A stretch of DNA of 64,000 nucleotides, taken from contig JAVJON010000053.1 of assembly GCA_040216765.1 (NCBI GenBank), positions 9,507 through 73,506 on the forward strand. Direction: 5' to 3'. The translations under genes and the position numbers were made by a program. Positions 50,911 to 58,300 of this stretch are shown here, in pieces (position 1 is the stretch's first letter; the number at the start of each line of letters is the position of its first letter). The notes under the pieces were generated by a model that did not search any database, was not told the DNA's origin, and saw only the letters and a program-made list of their open reading frames with translations. This DNA comes from Marinibaculum sp040216765 (lineage in GTDB: Bacteria > Pseudomonadota > Alphaproteobacteria > Ferrovibrionales > Ferrovibrionaceae).

Positions 50911-51963
50911 GTGCGGATCGGGATACGGAAACTTGCGCTGGCCCTGACTTTCGGGGCAACCCTGGGCGCCTGCGGTGCGATGGCCATCGCGACGGCCGGC
51001 ACCGCCCGGGCGGAAACGGTCCTGAAATTCTCGGCCTACTTCCCGAAGGACAATTTCCTCTACGTGGATGTGTTCACGCCGATGCTGCGTGAGATCGAGG
51101 AGAAGACGAACGGCGAGATCAAGTTCGAGGAGTATCCCGCCGGTGCGCTGGGCAAGATGACGGAGCAGCTGGACCTGCTGCGGAACGGCCTGGCGGACAT
51201 GTCGATGTACATCCCGTCCTATTCCAAGGGCCGCTTCCCGATGGCCGGCGCCGGCATGCTGCCCTTCGCCTTCGAAAGCTCGACGCAGGGCACGCGGGTC
51301 CTGAACGCGCTGGTCGACGACTACCTCGCCAAGGAGCAGAAGGACGTCAAGCTGCTGTTCATGTTCGCCACCGTGCCCGGCGGCTTCCTGACCAATGGCG
51401 TGGCGATCGACAGCATCGACAAGCTGGACGGGCTGAAGATGCGCAGCGCCGGTGCGGCGGCGACCGAGATGCTGCGGCTGGGCGGCGCCAACATCATCAC
51501 GGTGCCCCTGCCGGAGATCTATGTCGCGCTGGAGCGCGGCACGGTGCAGGGCACCATCATGGACCTGGTCACCGCCACGACCTACAAGCTGCACGAGCCC
51601 GCGACCCATTTCTCGCCGGTGCGGGTGTCGACGGTGGTCGCGGCGATCGGCATGAACAAGCGCAGCTTCGGGAAGCTGACGCCGGAACAGCAGAAGATCG
51701 TGATGGAGGCCGCCGCGTCGGCGGCCGAGCGCACCGCCGCCGCCTATGAGCGGGTGGCGCTGGAGGCCGATGCCATCCTGGAGAAGGACGGGGTCACCAT
51801 CGTGGATATGTCCCCCGCCGAGCAGGAGCGCTTCCGCGCCGCGGTGGTTCCGCTGTGGGACAAGTGGGTCGTGGATGCCAAGGAAGACGGTATCGACGGC
51901 GAGGCCTTCATGACGGACTTCAAGAAGGCGATCGAGGCCAACAAGGCCCCCGCCACCAACTGA
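50911..51963 (+). CDS. dctP: TRAP transporter substrate-binding protein (DctP type), system 2
   Basis: A 350-residue periplasmic binding protein. The signal peptide is RKLALALTFGATLGACGAMA with cleavage near ARA. DctP features include TVLKFSAYFPKDNFLYVDVF, EIKFEEYPAGALGKMTEQLD and IYVALERGTVQGTIMDLVTA. The start is one of two adjacent GTG codons (50908, 50911); AGGAGG at 50898-50903 is best spaced for 50911. The longer frame back to 50764 is not favoured. The small and large permeases follow at 52108 and 52616. Ligand unknown. Confidence 0.85.
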   Translation: MRIGIRKLALALTFGATLGACGAMAIATAGTARAETVLKFSAYFPKDNFLYVDVFTPMLREIEEKTNGEIKFEEYPAGALGKMTEQLDLLRNGLADMSMYIPSYSKGRFPMAGAGMLPFAFESSTQGTRVLNALVDDYLAKEQKDVKLLFMFATVPGGFLTNGVAIDSIDKLDGLKMRSAGAAATEMLRLGGANIITVPLPEIYVALERGTVQGTIMDLVTATTYKLHEPATHFSPVRVSTVVAAIGMNKRSFGKLTPEQQKIVMEAAASAAERTAAAYERVALEADAILEKDGVTIVDMSPAEQERFRAAVVPLWDKWVVDAKEDGIDGEAFMTDFKKAIEANKAPATN

Positions 51964-52107
51964 GCTGGGCGACAGTCCCGCCGGACCGCCCGCTCCGCCG
52001 CCCGGCGGGGCGGGCGCCGTCCCGGCGCAGGCGCTTGCCTGCCGCTCCCCTCATCCGGCAACGGCGTCCCGGCGGCGCCAGGCCAGGCTTCTTTCCGGAA
52101 CCCGCCC

Positions 52108-52605
52108 ATGAAACTCGGCGAGACCCTGATCTGGGGACTGGACGGCGCCAGCCGGGTCGGTGCGCTGGCTGGCTCCGTCCTCTGCTTCGGCGTGATGGCG
52201 CTGGTGACCGTCGACGTCATCCTGCGCGCCACCATCAACTGGTCGATCTTCGGCACCATCGAGCTCGCGGAATTCGCGCTGGTGCTGATCGCCTTCTTCG
52301 CGCAGGCCGCCGCCTATACCGAGGGGCGGCACATCATGATCGACTTCTTCCTGCAGAAGACCTCGCCCCGCACCACCCTGGTGCTGGAGTTCGTGATGCT
52401 GACCCTGTCGATCGGCATCGTCGTGCTGATCGCCCTCGCCACCATCGATACCGGGCTGCAGACCTGGGAGGAGGGCGACGAATCCTTCGCGCTGGCCCTG
52501 CCCGTCGGGCTGTTCAAGACCCTGGCCGGGATCGGCCTGGCGCTGCTCAGCCTGGCGATGATCCGGCGCTGGATCGTGCTGCTGCTCTCCGGCTTCCGGC
52601 CATGA
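52108..52605 (+). CDS. dctQ: TRAP transporter small permease (DctQ type), system 2
   Basis: A 165-residue membrane protein with four hydrophobic segments (LAGSVLCFGVMALVTVDVIL, IELAEFALVLIAFFAQAAAY, TTLVLEFVMLTLSIGIVVLI, VGLFKTLAGIGLALLSLAMI). The RATINW after helix 1 and TEGRHIMIDF after helix 2 are DctQ-like. 144 bases separate it from dctP; dctM follows after 10 bases. Confidence 0.9.
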   Translation: MKLGETLIWGLDGASRVGALAGSVLCFGVMALVTVDVILRATINWSIFGTIELAEFALVLIAFFAQAAAYTEGRHIMIDFFLQKTSPRTTLVLEFVMLTLSIGIVVLIALATIDTGLQTWEEGDESFALALPVGLFKTLAGIGLALLSLAMIRRWIVLLLSGFRP

Positions 52606-52615
52606 GGATCCGGCG

Positions 52616-53923
52616 ATGAGCTCCCTGATGATCGGCGTGATCGGCCTCGCCATCCTGCTCGTGCTGATGGCGTTGCGGATGCATATCGGCTTCGCCATGG
52701 CGATCGTCGGCTTCGGCGGCATCCTGGTGCTGACCGACGACTGGTTCATCGCCTTCAACACCATCGGCGTCGTGCCCTATTCCAGCGTGGCGACCTTCCT
52801 GCTGATCGCGGTGCCGCTGTTCACCCTGATGGGCCGCTTCGCCTTCCATTCCGGGATCAGCAAGGACCTCTACGCCACGGCCTCGACCTGGATGCGCCAC
52901 CTGCCGGGCGGGCTGGCGGTGGCCACGGTCGGTGCCTGCGCCCTGTTCTCCGCGGTCTCCGGCTCCAGCCTGGCGGCCGCGGCCTCCATGGGCGCGATCG
53001 CGATCCCGGAGATGCTGCGCCGCAAGATCGACCCCAAGCTGGCCAGCGGCGTGGTCGCCGCCGGCGGCACCCTCGGCATCATGATCCCGCCCAGCCTGGG
53101 CATGATCATCTATGGGCTGATCGCCGAGGAATCGATCGGCACCCTGCTGATCGCCGGCCTGCTGCCCGGCATCATACTGGCCGGCGCCTTCATGCTGGTT
53201 GCCATGGCCTGGGCCTTGTGGAAGCCCGAGGTCGCGCCGCGCGAGGCACCGGCGACATGGGGCGAGCGGTTCCGCTCGCTGCTCGGCGTCTGGGGCATCC
53301 TGGTGCTGTTCTTCCTCGTGATGGGCGGCATCTATATCGGCTACATGACCCCGACGGAGGCCGCTGCGATCGGCGCCAGCGGCTCCCTGATCCTGCTGGT
53401 CGTGCGCAAGGGCTGGAGCTTCCCGGCGATCAGGGATTCGCTGAACGAGACGGTCGGCGTCACCGCGATGGTGTTCCTGATCCTGATCGGCGCGCATGTC
53501 TTCGCCGTCTTCCTGGCGCTGAGCCGCCTGCCCACCTTCCTGACCGACTATCTGGTCGGCCTGGAGGCGAGCCCGATCCTGATCATGCTGGTGATCTTCG
53601 CCGGCTATGTGGTGCTGGGCTGTTTCCTGGACACCCTGGCGATGATCGTGCTGACGGTGCCGATCCTGCTGCCTGCGATCAAGGCGATGGGCTACGACCC
53701 GATCTGGTTCGGCGTGATGATCGTCATGGTCATGGAGATGGGCCTGATCACGCCCCCTGTCGGGATGATCGTCTATGTCATCAAGGGCGTGGTGCCGCAG
53801 ATCCCCCTGAGCAGCATCTTCCGCGGCTCTGTTCCCTTTGTGTTCGCGCAGATCGTCGTGCTGCTGATCTTCCTGTTCTTCCCCGACATCCCGCTCTGGG
53901 TGCCGCGGCTGATGCAGGAATGA
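52616..53923 (+). CDS. dctM: TRAP transporter large permease (DctM type), system 2
   Basis: A 435-residue membrane protein with the TRAP large-subunit motifs CALFSAVSGSSLAAAASMGA, AAGGTLGIMIPPSLGMIIYG and MGLITPPVGMIVYVIKGVVP. The central FLILIGAHVFAVFL segment is also typical. It completes a P-Q-M set transcribed away from the first TRAP system. The stop is 24 bases from the convergent DUF1275 gene. Confidence 0.92.
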   Translation: MSSLMIGVIGLAILLVLMALRMHIGFAMAIVGFGGILVLTDDWFIAFNTIGVVPYSSVATFLLIAVPLFTLMGRFAFHSGISKDLYATASTWMRHLPGGLAVATVGACALFSAVSGSSLAAAASMGAIAIPEMLRRKIDPKLASGVVAAGGTLGIMIPPSLGMIIYGLIAEESIGTLLIAGLLPGIILAGAFMLVAMAWALWKPEVAPREAPATWGERFRSLLGVWGILVLFFLVMGGIYIGYMTPTEAAAIGASGSLILLVVRKGWSFPAIRDSLNETVGVTAMVFLILIGAHVFAVFLALSRLPTFLTDYLVGLEASPILIMLVIFAGYVVLGCFLDTLAMIVLTVPILLPAIKAMGYDPIWFGVMIVMVMEMGLITPPVGMIVYVIKGVVPQIPLSSIFRGSVPFVFAQIVVLLIFLFFPDIPLWVPRLMQE

Positions 53924-53947
53924 GCCGGGCCGCCAGGTCCCGGGGCC

Positions 53948-54682
53948 TCAGCTCCCGGGGGCGGCGAGCGGCCGTTTCCGCAGCGACAACAGGGCCGCGA
54001 CCAGCACCAGGGCCGTCGGGCAGGCCAGCGCCAGGAAGCCGTAGGCAACGAAGCCGAATGCGCCCGCGACCCCGCCGGCAAGAAAGCCGAGCAGGGCCAG
54101 CATATGGATGGCTGCGTGGCCGGCTCGCGCCAGGCCCTCGCCGCGCCGGCCGGACCGCCGGGTCTCCAGGGACACCAGGACGAACTGGATCAGGTGGCCG
54201 GACGACAGCGCGGTCGGCACCTTGCCCAGCTGCAGGAACGTCAGGGTGGCGGTCTGCAGCGACATTGCCAGCACCGCGACGAAGGCGATCGCCAGGGTGG
54301 CGGGTTCCTCCGGCCCGGTGAACGGCGTGGCCGCCCAGCCGCCGACGGTCAGCCCGGCCAGCAGCACCGCCTCTGCCGCAAGCAGGGCCGGCCGCAGCCA
54401 GGGCCAGCCGCGCAATCGCCGCACCAGGGGCACCCAGAGCGCCAGGCAGCCCAGGAAGCTCAGCACGACGAAGACCTTGATCGGCACCGTGCTGTCGTTG
54501 AACGAGATCCCGGCATCGGTTTCGTGGGCGATGTCCACGCCGATCATGATGACCGAGCCGCTGATGAAGGAAACGAAGGTCCGGTACAGGCCGAGAAAGC
54601 AGACGACGTCGACGAAGGCCGTCGCAAACGACAGCAGCAGCGGCAGCGACCGGTCGCCGATCGCGGAATCGGGTCGGGTCAT
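53948..54682 (-). CDS. DUF1275 (YoaK-family) membrane protein
   Basis: A 244-residue inner-membrane protein with about six hydrophobic segments. YoaK/DUF1275 motifs are visible: LSFATAFVDVVCFLGLYRTF, FISGSVIMIGVDIAHE (the family's TGN-like turn is SGS here), and AVLAMSLQTATLTFLQLGKV. Function is unknown in the family. It is convergent with TRAP system 2 and 57 bases after the GlxA-type regulator stop, on the same strand. Confidence 0.83.
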   Translation of the reverse strand: MTRPDSAIGDRSLPLLLSFATAFVDVVCFLGLYRTFVSFISGSVIMIGVDIAHETDAGISFNDSTVPIKVFVVLSFLGCLALWVPLVRRLRGWPWLRPALLAAEAVLLAGLTVGGWAATPFTGPEEPATLAIAFVAVLAMSLQTATLTFLQLGKVPTALSSGHLIQFVLVSLETRRSGRRGEGLARAGHAAIHMLALLGFLAGGVAGAFGFVAYGFLALACPTALVLVAALLSLRKRPLAAPGS

Positions 54683-54739
54683 CGATCCCCCTTGCAGTGC
54701 GAATCCCGCAAACAGGATCGTCGAAACGAGCGGTACCCG

Positions 54740-55777
54740 CTACCGTCGCCCGGCGTCTGCCTTCTCCTCAAGCCGCCTCTCCTCCTGCCGCCGCTCCTCC
54801 CTGGGGGCATGGCCGAACAGCGCGTGATAGGCCTGCGCGAAATGCGAGGCCGAGGTGAAGCCGCAGGCCACCGCGACCTGGATCACCGGCATAGAGGTCT
54901 GCAGCAGCAGCAGGCGGGCGCGCTTCAGCCGCAGTTCCAGGTAGTAGCGCCCCGGCGGCCGGCCGACATGGTCGCGGAATAGCCGCTCCAGCTGGCGCGG
55001 CGACAGGGCGACCCTTGCGGCCAGGCCGTCCACCCCGAGCGGCGCCTCCAGATGCGCCTCCATGGCCGCGATCGCGGCCAGCAGCTTCGGATGGCTGATG
55101 CCGGTGCGGTACTGCAGCGACATGCGCTGCGGGTCGCCCTGGTGGCGCACCGGGGTGTGCAGCATCTGCTCCGCCACCTGGATCGCCAGCGGCTCGCCAT
55201 GATCGCGCGCGATCAGGTGCACCATCATGTCCAGCGGTGCCGTGCCGCCCGAGCAGGTGAAGCGGTCGCGGTCGATCTCGAACATCGTCGCGGTGATCTC
55301 CTGCTCCGGAAACTCCTCGACGAAGCCTTCCATGTTCTCCCAGTGGATGGTGCAGCGATAGCCGTCCAGCAGCCCGGCCCGCGCCAGGATCAGCGAGCCG
55401 GTGCAGACCCCGCCCAGGGTGATGCCGGCACGCGCCATCTGGCGCAGCCGGGACAGCACCGGCGGATGGCGGAAGCGCTCCGCGTTCAGGCCGGCGCAGA
55501 CGATGGCCACCGCGGGCGGCGCGGCATCGCCGATGGCGGTGTCCGGCAGCACCGGCACCCCGTTGCTGGCCCGCACCGGGCTGTCGTCGATGCCGGCCGT
55601 GGCCCAGGCATAGAGCCGCCGGCCGGACATGCGATTGGCAAGGCGCAGGGGCTCGATGCAGGAGGTGAAGGAGATCATCGAGAAATCGGGGACCAGCAGG
55701 AACAGCACCGTCTGCGGTGCGGCCGCGCCCGGCGCGCGCCTGCCTGCCCGCAGTTCCGGACGGCTGTCGGCGGTCAT
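54740..55777 (-). CDS. GlxA-family transcriptional regulator (DJ-1/PfpI plus AraC HTH)
   Basis: A 345-residue regulator. The N-terminal DJ-1/PfpI-like domain (residues 20-195) has the elbow LGGVCTGSLILARAGLLDGY with Cys and TIHWENMEGF after it. The C-terminal AraC domain (about 235-330) has GVDGLAARVALSPRQLERLF and IQVAVACGFTSASHFAQAYH. Relatives (GbdR, CdhR and similar) switch on betaine, carnitine or dimethylglycine catabolism. It is divergent from the GcvT-like operon across 180 bases and is the obvious candidate regulator of it. The C-terminal 25 residues are Arg/Glu-rich. Confidence 0.85.
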   Translation of the reverse strand: MTADSRPELRAGRRAPGAAAPQTVLFLLVPDFSMISFTSCIEPLRLANRMSGRRLYAWATAGIDDSPVRASNGVPVLPDTAIGDAAPPAVAIVCAGLNAERFRHPPVLSRLRQMARAGITLGGVCTGSLILARAGLLDGYRCTIHWENMEGFVEEFPEQEITATMFEIDRDRFTCSGGTAPLDMMVHLIARDHGEPLAIQVAEQMLHTPVRHQGDPQRMSLQYRTGISHPKLLAAIAAMEAHLEAPLGVDGLAARVALSPRQLERLFRDHVGRPPGRYYLELRLKRARLLLLQTSMPVIQVAVACGFTSASHFAQAYHALFGHAPREERRQEERRLEEKADAGRR

Positions 55778-55957
55778 CGGCGGCCCTCCTGCGGCGCTCC
55801 TCCTGCGCCTCGATCCGACAGTTTTCCCCTGGCGGGCGAAAACCGCAACACGTGACGCTCCTGCGACATTCTCCGTCGCTTCTGCGTGAAAACCGGGGCC
55901 CGGAAAGGATCACGCTTTTCTTCGTCAAGCAGCCTTTCTCGCGATGGAGTTGCCCCG

Positions 55958-57337
55958 ATGAGCGAAGTCTTCCAGCAGCAGGACGGGGCCAGCGGGCCCT
56001 TCGCCGCAGGCGGCGCGGCGCCGGCCTTCGGCCCGGACCTGCAATGCCGCTCGGTCGACCAGTCCGACCGCAAGGTGCCGATCAACCTGCGCCAGTCCGG
56101 GCGCACGCCGGTGGAGATGCTGATCTCCACCCGGGTGCGCAAATCGCCCTACTGGCACCTGTCGCACGAGGCGGGCTGCTGGCGGGCGACCGTCTACAAC
56201 CGCGTCTACCACCCGCGCGGCTATGTCCGCCCGGAAGATGGCGGGGCGATGGCGGAGTACGACGCGCTGGTGAACCACGTGACCATGTGGAACGTGGCGG
56301 TGGAACGCCAGATCCGCGTGAAGGGGCCGGATGCCGAGGCCTTCGTGAACCGGGTGATCACCCGCGACGCCACCCGCATCGCGCCGATGCAGGCGAAGTA
56401 CGTGATCCTGTGCAACGAGGCCGGCGGCATCCTGAACGATCCCGTCCTGCTGCGGATCGCGGCGGACGAGTTCTGGTTCTCGCTGTCGGACAGCGACATC
56501 GAATGGTGGCTGCGCGGCGTCAATGTCGGCCTGGGCTACGATGTCGAGATCGGCGAGATCGACGTCTGCCCGGTGCAGATCCAGGGCCCGAAATCCGCCG
56601 CCCTGATGACCGACCTGGCGGGCCCGGCCGTGCTCGACATCCCCTTCTACGGGCTGATGGAGGCCGAGATCGCCGGCCATCCGGTGGTGATCTCGCAGAC
56701 CGGCTTTTCGGGCGAGAAGGGCTATGAAATCTATCTGCGCGACGCGACCCTGCATGCCGAGGCGATGTGGCGGCACGTGCTGGAGGCCGGGCGGGTGCAC
56801 AGCCTGCAGGTGATCGCGCCGGCCCATCACCGGCGGATCGCCGCCGGCATCCTGTCCTGGGGCCAGGACATGGACCAGGAGATGCTGCCCTTCCAGTGCA
56901 ATCTCGGCTACCAGGTGCCGCGCAGGAAGACGGCCGACTATATCGGCAAGGCCCGGCTGGAGGCCGTGCGGGCGGAGCTGGAGGCAGGCCGGGCGCCGTT
57001 CCGCAGCATCCTGGTCGGCATGACCATGGGCGGCCAGCCGGTCACCGACTATGCGCCGGACTTCTGGCTGATCTCCGACGGCGATGCCGGCCCGCCGGTG
57101 GGCTATGTCACCTCGCCCTGGTACTCGCCGGAGCTGGGCTGCAACATCGCGCTCGGCATCGTGCCCTTCGCGATGAAGGCGCCGGGCACCCGGCTGAAGG
57201 TCTGGCTGCCGGACGAATATGCCTCCGTGCCGGGCGTGCCGGTCGATGCCGAGGTGGTGGAGGTGCCGTTCCGTCCGTCCGTCAATGCCAATGCGCGGGA
57301 GGTCGCGAAGGCCCATGGCCGCGACTTCGCGTACTGA
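55958..57337 (+). CDS. GcvT-family tetrahydrofolate-dependent demethylase (LigM/DmdA-like)
   Basis: A 459-residue aminomethyltransferase-fold protein. It is longer than GcvT or DmdA (about 370) and close to LigM (about 470). Family segments include VEMLISTRVRKSPYWHLSHE, YNRVYHPRGYV, YDALVNHVTMWNVAVERQIR, GFSGEKGYEIYL and the FQCNLGYQVPRRKTADYIGK block. These enzymes move a methyl group from an O-, S- or N-methyl substrate to tetrahydrofolate. The start at 55958 (MSEVFQQQ) is preferred over upstream frames. A MetF-like gene follows, which would use the 5-methyl-THF product. The substrate is unknown. Confidence 0.8.
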   Translation: MSEVFQQQDGASGPFAAGGAAPAFGPDLQCRSVDQSDRKVPINLRQSGRTPVEMLISTRVRKSPYWHLSHEAGCWRATVYNRVYHPRGYVRPEDGGAMAEYDALVNHVTMWNVAVERQIRVKGPDAEAFVNRVITRDATRIAPMQAKYVILCNEAGGILNDPVLLRIAADEFWFSLSDSDIEWWLRGVNVGLGYDVEIGEIDVCPVQIQGPKSAALMTDLAGPAVLDIPFYGLMEAEIAGHPVVISQTGFSGEKGYEIYLRDATLHAEAMWRHVLEAGRVHSLQVIAPAHHRRIAAGILSWGQDMDQEMLPFQCNLGYQVPRRKTADYIGKARLEAVRAELEAGRAPFRSILVGMTMGGQPVTDYAPDFWLISDGDAGPPVGYVTSPWYSPELGCNIALGIVPFAMKAPGTRLKVWLPDEYASVPGVPVDAEVVEVPFRPSVNANAREVAKAHGRDFAY

Positions 57338-57370
57338 AGCGCCGCGACCGGAGAGCGGCGGCAGGGCGCC

Positions 57371-58300
57371 ATGCGCACGGCGTTGGACCGGCTGTACGGC
57401 AGCGTCTCGCTTGAGATGATGCCGCGGGCGGTGGCGGCGATGGCCGCCCCGCCGGCCGGCCTGTCGGCGGGATGCCTCGGGGGATGCGAGGTCTACCTGC
57501 CGTTCCTGCCCGGTGCCGCGGCGCCCGCGCAGGTCGCGCTGACCCTGGCGGCGGTCGACCGCCTGCGCGACTGGGGCCATGTGCCGGTGCCGCACCTGGC
57601 GGCGCGGGCCGTGCCCGATGGCGATTGGCTGGCGCAATGGCTGGCGGCGCTGGCCGCCCGGCGGGTCGACCGGCTGATGCTGGTCGGCGGCGACCGGGAC
57701 CGCCCGGCCGGGCCCTTCGCGGACGTGCCGGCCCTGCTGGCCGATGGCGCGCTGTTGCGCCACGGCTTTCGCCGGCTGGGGGTCGCCGGCTATCCGGACG
57801 GCCATCCCCGCATCCAGCCGCCCGACCTGCAGGCCGCCCTGGCGGCGAAGCGCGCCTATGCCGCCGCCACCGGCAGCAGCCTCTGGATCGTCGGGCAGTT
57901 CGCCTTCGCGGCCGGCCCCGTTGGCGCATGGCTCGACGCGCTTGCCGCTTCGGGCTGCGACCTGCCGGTGCGGGTCGGCCTGCCCGGCCCGGCGCGGCCC
58001 CGGACCCTGGCGCGCTTCGCCCTGCAATGCGGGGTCGCCGCTTCGGCCCGCGGCCTGCGGCGGCATGGCGGGTCCCTGCGGCGGCTGGCAGGGCATTGGT
58101 CGCCGCAGGCGATGGCGGAGGATCTGGCGCGGCATTGCGCGGCGCGCCCCGAAAGCCCGCTGGCCGGGCTGCACCTGTTCCCGTTCGGCGGGGTCGGGCA
58201 GAGTCTGGACTGGCTGGCGGCCTGGCGCGCGGCGCGCGGCGCAGGCCTGGATGCGGAACAGGCCGCGGAACAGGCCGCGGGGGCAGGAGGGACGGGATGA
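57371..58300 (+). CDS. Methylenetetrahydrofolate reductase-like (MetF-family) protein
   Basis: A 309-residue TIM-barrel protein of the MetF type. Motifs include GSVSLEMMPR at the start, VPVPHLAARA, LVGGDRDRPAGPF, GVAGYPDGHP, WIVGQFAF and LHLFPFGGVGQS near the end. It would interconvert 5-methyl-THF and 5,10-methylene-THF, here probably in the oxidising direction to clear methyl groups from the demethylase. It is more divergent than a housekeeping MetF. The start is 33 bases after the GcvT-like gene; the stop overlaps the next start (ATGA). Confidence 0.75.
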   Translation: MRTALDRLYGSVSLEMMPRAVAAMAAPPAGLSAGCLGGCEVYLPFLPGAAAPAQVALTLAAVDRLRDWGHVPVPHLAARAVPDGDWLAQWLAALAARRVDRLMLVGGDRDRPAGPFADVPALLADGALLRHGFRRLGVAGYPDGHPRIQPPDLQAALAAKRAYAAATGSSLWIVGQFAFAAGPVGAWLDALAASGCDLPVRVGLPGPARPRTLARFALQCGVAASARGLRRHGGSLRRLAGHWSPQAMAEDLARHCAARPESPLAGLHLFPFGGVGQSLDWLAAWRAARGAGLDAEQAAEQAAGAGGTG